Made by a program: the position numbers and the translations under genes. A stretch of DNA of 64,000 bases from Pseudomonas fluorescens (GTDB taxonomy: Bacteria > Pseudomonadota > Gammaproteobacteria > Pseudomonadales > Pseudomonadaceae): assembly GCF_001307155.1 (NCBI RefSeq), contig NZ_CP012830.1, positions 1,178,001 through 1,242,000 of the forward strand, given 5' to 3'. The notes under the pieces are model-generated. The model had not been told where the DNA came from. It did no database searches and saw only the letters and a list, made by a program, of their open reading frames with translations. Shown here one piece after another: positions 8,272-18,209 of the stretch (within the stretch, counting starts at the first letter, position 1; each line of letters starts with the position of its first letter).

Positions 8272-8292
8272 TGAGGGCGATTTTCGCCCTCA
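8272..8292 (+). repeat. Intergenic hairpin after dppA paralogue 3
   Basis: Perfect 9-base arms TGAGGGCGA and TCGCCCTCA flank TTT. No T run follows, so read-through into opdP is likely. Confidence 0.45.
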
Positions 8293-8330
8293 CGCAAAGG
8301 TGTTGCCTGAATTCGGCGAACACGCCAAAT

Positions 8331-8342
8331 GCAAACGTTTGC
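8331..8342. promoter_or_regulatory. LacI-family-like operator upstream of opdP
   Basis: GCAAACGTTTGC is a perfect 12-base palindrome with a central CG, the form bound by LacI/PurR-family repressors. It lies 83 bases before the opdP start. The core AAACGTTT is shared with the Cra/FruR operator at 37548-37559 of this window. Function is inferred only. Confidence 0.4.
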
Positions 8343-8424
8343 GATACGTGAATGAGTTCAAAACCAAATAGCCGGATCACCAAAAAAGACCGGCATTAAA
8401 AAAAGAAAGAAAGGAGCTTCACCC

Positions 8425-9819
8425 ATGAAACTGAGCAGCACCGCGATATTGGCCTTGGCCATCAGCAGCGTCACGGCTACCGCCTACGCTGAACCTGCAA
8501 GCCAGGATTTCGTTCCAACCGGCCTGAGCACCACCAATGCCCAGGCTGATACCAAGGGTTTTATCGAAGGTCAGAGCCTGTCGGGATCCACCCGCAACTG
8601 GTACGCAAACGAATTGAAGCGTCGTGATGACCGCTTCAAATACCAAAAAGATGGCGTACTCACCACGACTCCACGTCGTACAAACTGGGTTCAAGGCACG
8701 ATTCTCAATTACACCTCGGGCTTTACCCAAGGCACGGTCGGTATCAGTACCGAGATCGCGGCGTATAACGCGATTGCTCTGGATCGCAGCCGTCACGACG
8801 TTGCCGCTGGCAGCGGTGGCGCAAGTGCAAACAACCGCACCCTGAGTGACAACAATGGCGATCCGGTAGATCAGTGGAGCAAGCTCGGCCTGGCGAACGT
8901 CAAGGCACGTATTTCCAACACCACCCTGACCGCCGGCCGTCAGAACTTCAGCACCCCGATTGTCGATGTCATCGGAAACCGTCCACTGCCTTCAAGCTTT
9001 GAAGGTGTGTCGATCCACAGCGAAGAGTTCAATAACCTGTCGTTCGATCTCGGCACGTTCGACCGCGTATCGCCACGGACCGAACAAAGCCTGTCGAAAT
9101 TCCGCTCCGAATATAACAACAACAACGCCGAAACCGATCACGTGAATACCGCGGGTCTGAACTATCAGCCGTTCAAAAGCCTGAAGACCAGCCTGTACGT
9201 CGCGAATGTCGAAGACTTCTGGAATCAGTACTACTTCGGCGCCACCCACGAACTGGGCGATAGCTCGGTGCTGGGCCTGACCACCGGCCTGAACTACTAC
9301 AAGACCCTCGACACCGGCAAAAAGGAAATGGGGAAAATCGACAACGATGCCTACTCCCTGTCGTTCGGCCTGACCCACCAGGCCCACAGCCTGACATTCT
9401 CCTGGCAGCAAATTGTCGGTGACGAGTACTTCGACTACCTGCACGAAACCAACGGCATCTACCTGGCCAACTCCCTGCTGTCGGACTTCAACGGTCCGAA
9501 CGAGAAATCCTTCCAGATCGCCTACGGCCTGAACATGGCTGAATACGGCGTGCCCGGTTTGAAGTTCAACATCTACCAGGCTCGCGGCTGGGGCATCGAC
9601 GGTACGCACTACACCGGGACTGCCTATGACGTGAAAAACCTGGATGGCGAACACCACTATGAATACGGCATCGGTACTTCCTACGCCGTACAAAGTGGCC
9701 CGCTTAAAGCCACCACCGTTCGCGCGACCTACACCACTCACCGTGCAAGCGCGAACCAGGGCGACGGCAACATCAACGAGTTCCGTCTCGTGACCACCAT
9801 CCCGTTCAACATTCTGTAA
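8425..9819 (+). CDS. opdP: OprD-family outer-membrane porin (OpdP type)
   Basis: A 464-aa OprD-family protein: an 18-strand beta-barrel that admits small solutes across the outer membrane. The signal peptide is about residues 1-22 (…TATAYA|EPA). Family features include the N-terminal DTKGFIEGQSLSGSTRNWYANE segment, the NWVQGTILNYTSGFTQGTVG strands, and a C-terminal aromatic strand ending TIPFNIL. AAGGAG precedes ATG 8425. Its place between peptide-binding genes matches OpdP of P. aeruginosa, which takes up Gly-Glu type dipeptides and carbapenems; that assignment follows from position and family. A palindromic operator-like site and a hairpin lie in its leader. Confidence 0.88.
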   Translation: MKLSSTAILALAISSVTATAYAEPASQDFVPTGLSTTNAQADTKGFIEGQSLSGSTRNWYANELKRRDDRFKYQKDGVLTTTPRRTNWVQGTILNYTSGFTQGTVGISTEIAAYNAIALDRSRHDVAAGSGGASANNRTLSDNNGDPVDQWSKLGLANVKARISNTTLTAGRQNFSTPIVDVIGNRPLPSSFEGVSIHSEEFNNLSFDLGTFDRVSPRTEQSLSKFRSEYNNNNAETDHVNTAGLNYQPFKSLKTSLYVANVEDFWNQYYFGATHELGDSSVLGLTTGLNYYKTLDTGKKEMGKIDNDAYSLSFGLTHQAHSLTFSWQQIVGDEYFDYLHETNGIYLANSLLSDFNGPNEKSFQIAYGLNMAEYGVPGLKFNIYQARGWGIDGTHYTGTAYDVKNLDGEHHYEYGIGTSYAVQSGPLKATTVRATYTTHRASANQGDGNINEFRLVTTIPFNIL

Positions 9820-9827
9820 AAGCGCTG

Positions 9828-9868
9828 CCAAACGGTTGACTCACGATGAGTCGGCCGTCTGGTTTTTT
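9828..9868 (+). terminator. Intrinsic terminator after opdP
   Basis: A 15-base stem (CCAAACGGTTGACTC with GAGTCGGCCGTCTGG, containing G·U pairs and one mismatch) with loop ACGAT is followed by TTTTTT at 9863-9868. It lies between opdP and the next dppA, only 29 bases before that start, so it should reduce expression of the genes downstream. Confidence 0.75.
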
Positions 9869-9897
9869 CCTGTTCAACCGATTGCAGAGGGCTCTTG

Positions 9898-11493
9898 ATG
9901 AAAATGCTACCCCTACGTGCGGCCATCGCCGCCGCGCTGCTGAGTGTCGCTATTGGCGCCTCGGCCAAACCCTTGGTGGTCTGTACCGAAGCCAGCCCGG
10001 AAGGCTTCGATATGGTCCAGTACACGACTGCAGTCACAGCCGATGCGGTGGCCGAAACCATCTTCAACCGTCTGGCGGACTTCAAGCCCGGCACCACTGA
10101 AGTGATTCCGGCACTGGCCGACTCCTGGGACATCAGCGAGGACGGTCTGACCTACACGTTCCACTTGCGCAAAGGCGTCAAGTTCCACACCACCGAATAC
10201 TTCAAGCCGACCCGCGACATGAATGCCGACGACGTGGTCTGGAGTTTCCAGCGTCAGCTGGACCCGAACCACCCGTGGCACACCAAGTCGAGCGTGGGCT
10301 TCCCGTACTTTGAAAGCATGGGCTTCAAAGAGCTGCTCAAAAGTGTCGAGAAGGTCGACGACAATACGGTCAAATTCACCCTGACCCGCCGTGAAGCGCC
10401 GTTCCTGGCGGACATCGCCATGGCCTTCTCCTCGATCTACTCCGCCGAGTACGCCGACCAGTTGCTCAAGGCCGGCAAGACCGGCGACCTGAACAACAAG
10501 CCCGTCGGTACCGGCCCGTTCATCTTCCAGCGTTACGCCAAGGATGCTCAGGTTCGCTTCAAGGCCAACCCGGAGTACTTCCGTGGCAAGCCACCGGCTG
10601 ACGCGCTGATTCTGGCCATCGCCACCGACAACAACGTTCGCCTGCAAAAGCTCAAGGCCAACGAGTGCCAGATCGCCCTCTATCCGAAACCGGATGATAT
10701 CCAGAGCATCAAGGCTGACCAGAACCTGAAGGTCGATGAAATAGCGGCCATGACCACCAGCTACACCGCTCTGAACACCACACGCAAATACATGAGCGAT
10801 GCACGGGTTCGCCATGCAATCAATATCGCTTTCGACAAGGAGGCCTACACTGATGCCTTGTACGGTAAAGGCAACGCAGTGGTCGGCACCGGCCCGTATC
10901 CGCCGACCCTGCTAGGCTTCAACGACACATTGACGAACCCTCCACGTGACCTCGACAAGGCGCGTGCACTGCTCAAGGAAGCCGGTGTGCCGGAAGGTAC
11001 GGTGTTCACCCTGTTCACGCGCAACGGCGGCGGACCGACCAATCCGAACCCGATGCTCGGTGCACAAATGATGCAGTCGGACCTGGCCAGGATCGGTATA
11101 AAGGTCGATATCCGCGTGATGGAGTGGGGCGAGATGCTCAAACGCGCCAAGAACGGGGAACACGACATGGTCTCGGCTGGCTGGGCAGGAGATAACGGAG
11201 ATCCGGACAACTTCCTGACTCCGAACCTGAGTTGCGAGGCTGCAAAAAACGGCGAGAACTACGCCCGCTGGTGCAACAGAACGTTCCAGGACCTGATCGA
11301 CAAGGCTCGCGCCGGCACCGACTCTGGGGAACGGAAAAAACTCTATGAACAGTCCCAGACAGTTTTCGACAAGGAGCAGCCATGGATTCCAATGGCTTAC
11401 CCGAAAATATTTACCGCCATGCGTAAAAACGTCGAGGGCTTCCACCAGAGCCCCCTGACCACAAACAACTTCGCTACTACCGAAGTGAAGTAG
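9898..11493 (+). CDS. dppA: Periplasmic peptide-binding protein (DppA paralogue 4)
   Basis: A 531-aa SBP_bac_5 protein, the one directly upstream of the permease genes. The signal peptide is about residues 1-22 (…IGASA|KPL), then VVCTEASPEGFDMVQY. It is more diverged from paralogues 1-3 and has the region TTSYTALNTTRKYMSDARVR that resembles the enterobacterial dipeptide-binding protein. ATG 9898 is chosen over the TTG one codon earlier because AGAGG lies eight bases upstream and the peptide begins as a normal signal sequence. It is probably the core dipeptide receptor of the DppBCDF system. Confidence 0.9.
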   Translation: MKMLPLRAAIAAALLSVAIGASAKPLVVCTEASPEGFDMVQYTTAVTADAVAETIFNRLADFKPGTTEVIPALADSWDISEDGLTYTFHLRKGVKFHTTEYFKPTRDMNADDVVWSFQRQLDPNHPWHTKSSVGFPYFESMGFKELLKSVEKVDDNTVKFTLTRREAPFLADIAMAFSSIYSAEYADQLLKAGKTGDLNNKPVGTGPFIFQRYAKDAQVRFKANPEYFRGKPPADALILAIATDNNVRLQKLKANECQIALYPKPDDIQSIKADQNLKVDEIAAMTTSYTALNTTRKYMSDARVRHAINIAFDKEAYTDALYGKGNAVVGTGPYPPTLLGFNDTLTNPPRDLDKARALLKEAGVPEGTVFTLFTRNGGGPTNPNPMLGAQMMQSDLARIGIKVDIRVMEWGEMLKRAKNGEHDMVSAGWAGDNGDPDNFLTPNLSCEAAKNGENYARWCNRTFQDLIDKARAGTDSGERKKLYEQSQTVFDKEQPWIPMAYPKIFTAMRKNVEGFHQSPLTTNNFATTEVK

Positions 11494-11504
11494 ATAAGAA
11501 AACG

Positions 11505-11534
11505 CCCGGCAACGTTGACCCCAACGCTGCCGGG
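11505..11534 (+). repeat. Hairpin between dppA paralogue 4 and dppB
   Basis: CCCGGCAACGTTG pairs with CAACGCTGCCGGG with one mismatch and loop ACCC. There is no T run. Such hairpins between binding-protein and permease genes typically protect the upstream mRNA and lower downstream expression. Confidence 0.5.
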
Positions 11535-11567
11535 AACGCCTAACCGGCTGATGAGGTACACCACAAG

Positions 11568-12578
11568 ATGTTTAGTTTTATTGCCCGCCGATTGGGATTA
11601 TTGATCCCCACGTTCTTCGGCATCACCTTGCTGACTTTCGCGTTGATTCGCATGATTCCCGGCGACCCCGTGGAAGTCATGATGGGCGAACGTCGGGTCG
11701 ATCCCGAAATGCATGCTCAGGCAATGGAACGCCTTGGTCTGAACAAACCGCTGTATGCCCAGTATCTGGACTACATCGGCAAACTGGCCCACGGCGACCT
11801 GGGTGAATCCCTGCGGACCCGTGAAAGCGTATGGACTGAATTCACCTCGCTGTTCCCCGCCACCCTGGAACTGTCCATGGCAGCCCTGCTGTTCGCCGGC
11901 GTTCTCGGCCTGCTGGCCGGGGTGATCGCGGCGCTGAAGCGAGGGTCCCTGTTCGACCATGGGGTGATGGGCATCTCCCTTGCCGGGTATTCGATGCCGA
12001 TTTTCTGGTGGGGCCTGATTCTCATCATGTTCTTCTCCGTATCCCTGGGCCTGACCCCGGTGTCCGGGCGGATCGACCTGCTGTATGACATCGAGCCAAG
12101 AACCGGCTTCATGCTCATCGACACCCTGCTGGCCAATGACACCGGCGCGTTCTTCGACGCCCTGCACCACCTGATTCTTCCGGCCATCGTGCTCGGCACC
12201 ATCCCGCTGGCGGTGATCGCCCGGATGACCCGTTCCTCGATGCTCGAAGTCCTGCGTGAAGACTACATCCGCACCGCCCGGGCCAAAGGCCTGTCGCCGT
12301 CGCGCGTAGTGTTCGTTCACGGCCTGCGCAACGCCTTGATCCCGGTACTGACCGTGGTCGGCCTACAGGTCGGCACATTGCTGGCCGGTGCGGTCCTGAC
12401 CGAAACCATCTTCTCGTGGCCCGGTATCGGCAAATGGCTGATCGAAGCCATTGGCGCCCGGGACTACCCCGTGGTGCAAAACGGAATTCTGTTAATCGCC
12501 TGCCTGGTGATTCTGGTCAACTTTGTAGTGGATATTCTTTATGGCTTCGCAAACCCACGCATCCGTCACCAGCGCTGA
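11568..12578 (+). CDS. dppB: Dipeptide ABC transporter permease DppB
   Basis: A 336-aa inner-membrane permease with about six transmembrane helices; the first is near residues 9-29 (LGLLIPTFFGITLLTFALIRMIPGD, read in part). The EAA loop that contacts the ATPases is visible as LREDYIRTARAKGLSPSRV at about 225-243. Length and sequence match DppB. With DppC it forms the channel for peptides delivered by the DppA proteins. The start ATG 11568 has a weak site (GAGG about 12 bases upstream), in keeping with low expression relative to the binding proteins. Confidence 0.95.
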   Translation: MFSFIARRLGLLIPTFFGITLLTFALIRMIPGDPVEVMMGERRVDPEMHAQAMERLGLNKPLYAQYLDYIGKLAHGDLGESLRTRESVWTEFTSLFPATLELSMAALLFAGVLGLLAGVIAALKRGSLFDHGVMGISLAGYSMPIFWWGLILIMFFSVSLGLTPVSGRIDLLYDIEPRTGFMLIDTLLANDTGAFFDALHHLILPAIVLGTIPLAVIARMTRSSMLEVLREDYIRTARAKGLSPSRVVFVHGLRNALIPVLTVVGLQVGTLLAGAVLTETIFSWPGIGKWLIEAIGARDYPVVQNGILLIACLVILVNFVVDILYGFANPRIRHQR

Positions 12579-12588
12579 GACCCTACGT

Positions 12589-13500
12589 ATGAGTACTCCA
12601 ACTACCGCCGTAGCAGTCGACCAAAGCCTGCTTTATCCGTCGCCGTACAAAGAGTTCTGGCAAGCGTTCTCCAAGAACAAGGGCGCCGTCGCCGGCCTGT
12701 TGTTCATGCTGCTGGTTATTTTTTGCGCGATTTTCGCCCCATGGGTTGCTCCGCATAACCCGAGCGAGCAGTTCCGCGACTTCCTGCTGACCCCGCCGGC
12801 CTGGCTGGCAAATGGGCAGATGCAATTCCTGCTCGGTACCGATGAGCTGGGACGCGACCTGCTGTCGCGCCTGATCCATGGTTCGCGCCTGTCCTTGCTG
12901 ATCGGCCTGTCGTCGGTGGTCATGTCGCTGATTCCGGGGATCCTGCTGGGTCTGTTCGCCGGGTTCTTCCCGCGCCTGCTGGGCCCGACCATCATGCGCC
13001 TGATGGACATCATGCTGGCCCTGCCGTCCTTGCTGCTGGCTGTGGCGATCGTCGCTATCCTCGGCCCTGGCCTGATCAACACCGTGATCGCCATCGCCGT
13101 GGTGTCCCTGCCGGCCTACGTTCGTCTGACCCGCGCTGCGGTCATGGGCGAACTGAACCGCGACTACGTGACCGCCGCGCGCCTGGCCGGTGCCGGTCTG
13201 CCGCGCCTGATGTTCATCACCGTGCTGCCCAACTGCATGGCGCCGCTGATCGTTCAGGCGACCCTGAGCTTCTCCTCGGCGATTCTCGATGCCGCAGCAC
13301 TGGGCTTCCTCGGCCTTGGCGTACAACCGCCAACCCCTGAGTGGGGCACCATGCTGGCTTCGGCTCGCGACTACATCGAACGCGCCTGGTGGGTCGTCAG
13401 CCTGCCTGGCTTGACCATTTTGCTCAGCGTGCTGGCAATCAACCTGATGGGCGACGGCCTGCGCGACGCGCTGGACCCGAAACTCAAGAACGCCGCCTGA
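12589..13500 (+). CDS. dppC: Dipeptide ABC transporter permease DppC
   Basis: A 303-aa permease of the BPD_transp_1 family. It has the cytoplasmic N-terminal OppC-type segment ([18 protein letters not shown]), a first helix near residues 33-53, a periplasmic part with [20 protein letters not shown], and the EAA loop [20 protein letters not shown]. An in-frame ATG at 12541 would overlap dppB; I prefer ATG 12589 because it gives the usual DppC N-terminus (MSTPTTAV) and leaves 10 bases after dppB. It pairs with DppB and is followed directly by the two ATPase genes. Confidence 0.93.
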   Translation: MSTPTTAVAVDQSLLYPSPYKEFWQAFSKNKGAVAGLLFMLLVIFCAIFAPWVAPHNPSEQFRDFLLTPPAWLANGQMQFLLGTDELGRDLLSRLIHGSRLSLLIGLSSVVMSLIPGILLGLFAGFFPRLLGPTIMRLMDIMLALPSLLLAVAIVAILGPGLINTVIAIAVVSLPAYVRLTRAAVMGELNRDYVTAARLAGAGLPRLMFITVLPNCMAPLIVQATLSFSSAILDAAALGFLGLGVQPPTPEWGTMLASARDYIERAWWVVSLPGLTILLSVLAINLMGDGLRDALDPKLKNAA

Positions 13501-13510
13501 GGAGATTCAA

Positions 13511-14479
13511 ATGTCACTGTTGGAAATCAAGAATCTCAACGTTCGCTTCGGCGACAAGAACGCCGTTCCGGTGGTCGACGGTCTCGACATTTCCGTGGAC
13601 AAGGGCGAAGTCCTGGCCATCGTTGGCGAGTCGGGGTCCGGTAAATCCGTGACCATGATGGCGCTGATGGGCCTGATCGAACACCCGGGGATCGTCACCG
13701 CTGACGCCCTGAATTTCGACGGCAAGAACATGCTCAAGCTCAGCAATCGTCAGCGTCGGCAAATCGTTGGCAAAGACCTGGCCATGGTCTTCCAGGACCC
13801 GATGACCGCGCTGAACCCGAGCTACACCGTCGGCTTTCAGATCGAAGAAGTACTGCGCCTGCACCTGAAAATGTCCAGCAAGGATGCCCGCAAGCGCGCC
13901 ATCGAGCTGCTGGAAAAAGTCGAAATCCCGGGCGCCGCGAGCCGTATGGATGCCTACCCGCACCAACTGTCCGGCGGTATGAGCCAACGTGTGGCGATTG
14001 CCATGGCGATTGCCGGCGAGCCGAAACTGCTGATCGCCGACGAACCGACCACCGCACTGGACGTGACGATTCAGGCGCAGATCATGGACCTGCTGCTGGC
14101 GCTGCAAAAAGAGCAGAACATGGGCCTGGTGCTGATCACTCACGACCTCGCCGTGGTAGCCGAAACCGCCCAGCGCGTATGCGTGATGTATGCCGGCCAA
14201 GCGGTAGAAGTCGGTCAGGTGCCGCAGTTGTTCGACATCCCTGCGCACCCGTACAGCGAAGCGCTGCTCAAGGCTATTCCCGAGCACAGCCTGGGTTCCT
14301 CGCGCCTGTCCACCCTGCCGGGCATTGTTCCCGGTCGCTATGACCGTCCGCAAGGCTGCCTGCTGTCGCCGCGCTGCCCGTACGTGCAGGACAGCTGCCG
14401 TCAACAACGTCCAGGCCTGGACCCGAAAAGCAACAGCCTCGCCCGCTGCTTCTATCCTTTGAATCAGGAGGTGGCGTAA
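13511..14479 (+). CDS. dppD: Dipeptide ABC transporter ATPase DppD
   Basis: A 322-aa ATP-binding subunit. Walker A is GESGSGKS (about residues 38-45), signature [15 protein letters not shown], Walker [13 protein letters not shown], and the H-loop follows at THDLAVV. The C-terminal oligopeptide-ABC extension carries the CxxxxxxxxxCP cluster ([17 protein letters not shown]), which in relatives binds an iron-sulfur cluster or zinc. GAGGAG overlaps the dppC stop codon. It works as a heterodimer with DppF. Confidence 0.95.
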   Translation: MSLLEIKNLNVRFGDKNAVPVVDGLDISVDKGEVLAIVGESGSGKSVTMMALMGLIEHPGIVTADALNFDGKNMLKLSNRQRRQIVGKDLAMVFQDPMTALNPSYTVGFQIEEVLRLHLKMSSKDARKRAIELLEKVEIPGAASRMDAYPHQLSGGMSQRVAIAMAIAGEPKLLIADEPTTALDVTIQAQIMDLLLALQKEQNMGLVLITHDLAVVAETAQRVCVMYAGQAVEVGQVPQLFDIPAHPYSEALLKAIPEHSLGSSRLSTLPGIVPGRYDRPQGCLLSPRCPYVQDSCRQQRPGLDPKSNSLARCFYPLNQEVA

Positions 14480-15450
14480 TGGCCGTCGTTCTCACCGCCC
14501 GTGACCTGACCCGTCACTACGAAGTCTCCCGCGGCCTGTTCAAAGGCACCGCGCTGGTACGCGCACTCAATGGTGTGTCGTTCGAACTCGAAGCCGGCAA
14601 AACCCTCGCCGTGGTTGGCGAATCCGGCTGCGGCAAGTCGACCCTGGCCCGCGCCCTGACGCTGATCGAAGAGCCGTCTTCGGGCTCGTTGAAAATCGCC
14701 GGGCAGGAAGTCACCGGCGCCAACAAGGCCGAACGTAAACAGCTGCGCAAAGACGTGCAGATGGTCTTTCAGAGCCCTTACGCGTCGTTGAACCCACGGC
14801 AGAAAATCGGCGATCAGCTTGCAGAGCCATTATTGATCAACACCAAGCTTTCCGCGGCCGAACGCCGTGAAAAAGTCCAGGCGATGATGAAGCAGGTCGG
14901 CTTGCGTCCTGAGCACTACCAGCGTTATCCGCACATGTTCTCGGGCGGCCAGCGCCAACGGATCGCCCTGGCGCGCGCCATGATGCTGCAACCCAAAGTG
15001 CTGGTCGCGGACGAACCGACCTCGGCGCTGGACGTGTCGATTCAGGCCCAGGTGCTGAACCTGTTCATGGACCTGCAGCAAGAGTTCAACACCGCCTATG
15101 TATTCATCTCCCACAACCTGGCGGTGGTGCGTCACGTCGCCGACCAGGTGCTGGTGATGTACCTCGGCCGGCCGGTGGAAATGGGCCCGAAAGAAGACAT
15201 CTACACCCGTCCTCTGCACCCGTACACCCAGGCCCTGCTGTCGGCCACGCCGACGATCCATCCAGATCCGACCAAGCCGAAAATCAAGATCGTCGGCGAA
15301 CTGCCGAACCCGCTGAACCCGCCGTCCGGCTGTGCGTTCCACAAGCGCTGCCCGTACGCCACCGAACTGTGCAGCAAAGAAGAGCCGGCCCTGCGCCAGC
15401 TCGACAGCCGCCAGGTGGCCTGCCATTACGCCGAGCAATTCGTCGTCTAG
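14479..15450 (+). CDS. dppF: Dipeptide ABC transporter ATPase DppF
   Basis: A 323-aa ATP-binding subunit. Walker A is GESGCGKS, signature FSGGQRQRIALARAM, Walker B VLVADEPTSALD, and a C-terminal oligopeptide-ABC domain with GCAFHKRCPYATELC. The start overlaps the dppD stop by one base (TAATG), with AGGAGGT upstream, so the two ATPases are made in a fixed ratio. It is the last gene of the dpp locus and is followed by a strong terminator. Confidence 0.95.
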   Translation: MAVVLTARDLTRHYEVSRGLFKGTALVRALNGVSFELEAGKTLAVVGESGCGKSTLARALTLIEEPSSGSLKIAGQEVTGANKAERKQLRKDVQMVFQSPYASLNPRQKIGDQLAEPLLINTKLSAAERREKVQAMMKQVGLRPEHYQRYPHMFSGGQRQRIALARAMMLQPKVLVADEPTSALDVSIQAQVLNLFMDLQQEFNTAYVFISHNLAVVRHVADQVLVMYLGRPVEMGPKEDIYTRPLHPYTQALLSATPTIHPDPTKPKIKIVGELPNPLNPPSGCAFHKRCPYATELCSKEEPALRQLDSRQVACHYAEQFVV

Positions 15451-15460
15451 GCCGGGCATG

Positions 15461-15487
15461 AAAAAGCGCCCTCTCGGGGCGCTTTTT
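15461..15487 (+). terminator. Intrinsic terminator of the dpp operon
   Basis: AAAAAGCGCCC and GGGGCGCTTTTT form a GC-rich stem with loop TCTC and flanking A/T tracts, 11 bases after dppF. It can act in both directions. Confidence 0.85.
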
Positions 15488-15501
15488 GAAACGCGTTGAC
15501 C

Positions 15502-15548
15502 AACCCTCCTCCTGTCGGACTGCGCATCAGTCCGACAGGAGGAGGGTT
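15502..15548. repeat. Perfect 21-bp inverted repeat
   Basis: Arms 15502-15522 and 15528-15548 are exact reverse complements (21 bases, loop CGCAT). It stands between the dpp terminator and the convergent small gene at 15571. It could be a second bidirectional terminator or a cruciform-forming element; it does not match the REP families seen elsewhere in the window. Confidence 0.7.
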
Positions 15549-15570
15549 CTTTTGTCTGAATCCTTAAGCC

Positions 15571-15801
15571 TTAACCCTGGGTATCGTCTTCGGAATCGTC
15601 GGAGGATGGGTCCTCATCGCCTTTAGTGTCACTTTGACTCTGATCACCGGTGGCAACCACCAAGCCACTGCCCTGCACACTTTTTGCTGCCCAAAAACCC
15701 TGGTCCTGCACCGCGCCGCTGCTCGCCCACGCTGCCGAAGTGCCCACCGACAGCAGCACCAGCACTTTGATCAGTAAAACCATGCGTTGAAAAATGCTCA
15801 T
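15571..15801 (-). CDS. Small secreted acidic protein, function unknown
   Basis: A 76-aa precursor. Residues about 1-26 are a clear signal peptide (MSIFQRMVLLIKVLVLLSVG…AWA). The mature part is about 50 residues and ends in a strongly acidic tail (DTKGDEDPSSDDSEDDTQG), which could bind cations. ATG 15801 is preferred over an ATG four codons earlier because AAGGATGGA precedes it. I do not recognise a family. The gene stands alone, convergent with dppF and co-oriented with prfC but separated from it by a terminator. Confidence 0.6.
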   Translation of the reverse strand: MSIFQRMVLLIKVLVLLSVGTSAAWASSGAVQDQGFWAAKSVQGSGLVVATGDQSQSDTKGDEDPSSDDSEDDTQG

Positions 15802-16020
15802 AGCTGATTCCATCCTTTCGTAGGTGAATCACGAGTAGCTACGGATCGTATGTCCAACGAGCGTAGCGCTGTCTGAAATCTAGTCTGGATAGATCGGATT
15901 GACCAGATAGGACACTAACGATGGTCGCCAATTGCCGTTTGCCAAAAGACAGGTTTGGAATAATGGCTAGGTCGAATCGCTATTTAATTGCCACTGGGCA
16001 CTGGTGGCGACTTGCCCAAT

Positions 16021-16051
16021 AAAAAGCCCCGCAGCTTACGCAACGGGGCTT
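16021..16051 (-). terminator. Intrinsic terminator downstream of prfC
   Basis: On the reverse strand AAGCCCCG…CGGGGCTT (arms 16044-16051 and 16024-16031) is followed by TTTTTATT. It lies about 90 bases past the prfC stop, beyond a REP palindrome. The stretch 15802-16020 before it contains no gene I can support. Confidence 0.75.
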
Positions 16052-16070
16052 GGGATACAACCAATCAGCC

Positions 16071-16138
16071 TGTAGGAACTAAGCTTGCTCGCGATGGCAA
16101 ATTCGAAATCGCCATCGCCGGCAAGCCGTGCTTCTACA
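16071..16138. repeat. REP-type palindrome (TGTAGGA…GCTTGC family)
   Basis: Starts TGTAGGAACTAAGCTTGCTCGCGATGGC and ends with the degenerate complement ending CTTCTACA (shown here in part). This is the common intergenic repeat family of P. fluorescens genomes; two more copies lie at 23231-23300 and 29961-30030. Confidence 0.8.
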
Positions 16139-16140
16139 AA

Positions 16141-17724
<1,584 letters not shown>

Positions 17725-17802
17725 GGGAAATCGCCTGGCAGGTGATTCAAAAAAGGGCGGCGAGTATAGCTCAAAACGACATCTACGGACCACCATTCGC
17801 CC

Positions 17803-17949
17803 TGTAGCAGCTGCCGAGCTTGCGAGGCTGCGTTCGGCGGCGAAGCGGCCGTAAATCAAACAATGCGGTCTTTCAGGTATACCGTGTGTAACGGCTTTAC
17901 GACGGCTTCGCCGCCGAACGCAGCCTCGCAGGCTCGGCAGTTGCTACGG
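17803..17949. repeat. REPIN-like inverted pair (GTAGCAGCTGCCGAG family)
   Basis: Two arms, about 17803-17853 and 17897-17949, are near-exact reverse complements of roughly 50 bases (GTAGCAGCTGCCGAG… and …CTCGGCAGTTGCTAC) around a 43-base centre. A related pair is at 31670-31818 and a minimal hairpin at 47061-47089. It separates the divergent prfC and opuC units. Confidence 0.8.
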
Positions 17950-18133
17950 AGTGAGAGGCGACCGGGGTGGCCAAATACTGTCTAACGTGGGAACCTTTTA
18001 AACCGTGGAGCCGTCCACTCCCCTGTTACGACCTGTCGCCAGGGGCTGAAATATCAGCAAGTCAGCCTGACGAGGCTGCGCTTATGGCTCGATCTCATGC
18101 CGCTTTGCCGGCATTGACGAGCTGCTTTTCGCG

Positions 18134-18180
18134 AACAGTGTCTTCGGCAGCCAAGTATGGCGTTGCCACACGAAGCGCTG
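18134..18180 (+). promoter_or_regulatory. Hairpin in the opuC leader
   Basis: Nested arms ACAGTGTCTTC/GAAGCGCTGT (imperfect) and GGCA-GCCA/TGGC-TGCC close on AGTA, ending 15 bases before the AAAGGAG of the first opuC gene. It could be a leader structure or an operator for osmotic control. Nothing else in 17950-18209 is identifiable. Confidence 0.3.
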
Positions 18181-18209
18181 TTCGCCGACTGAAATAAAGG
18201 AGTCCGCCT

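Noticed and set aside
4881..8383. Long reverse-strand ORFs opposite dppA paralogues 2 and 3
   Set aside because: Both give the same Val/Gly/Leu-rich shadow composition because the sense genes are paralogues; there are no ribosome sites or domains.
17725..17859. N-terminal extension of prfC
   Set aside because: It reads through repeat DNA; the RF3 family begins at [11 protein letters not shown].
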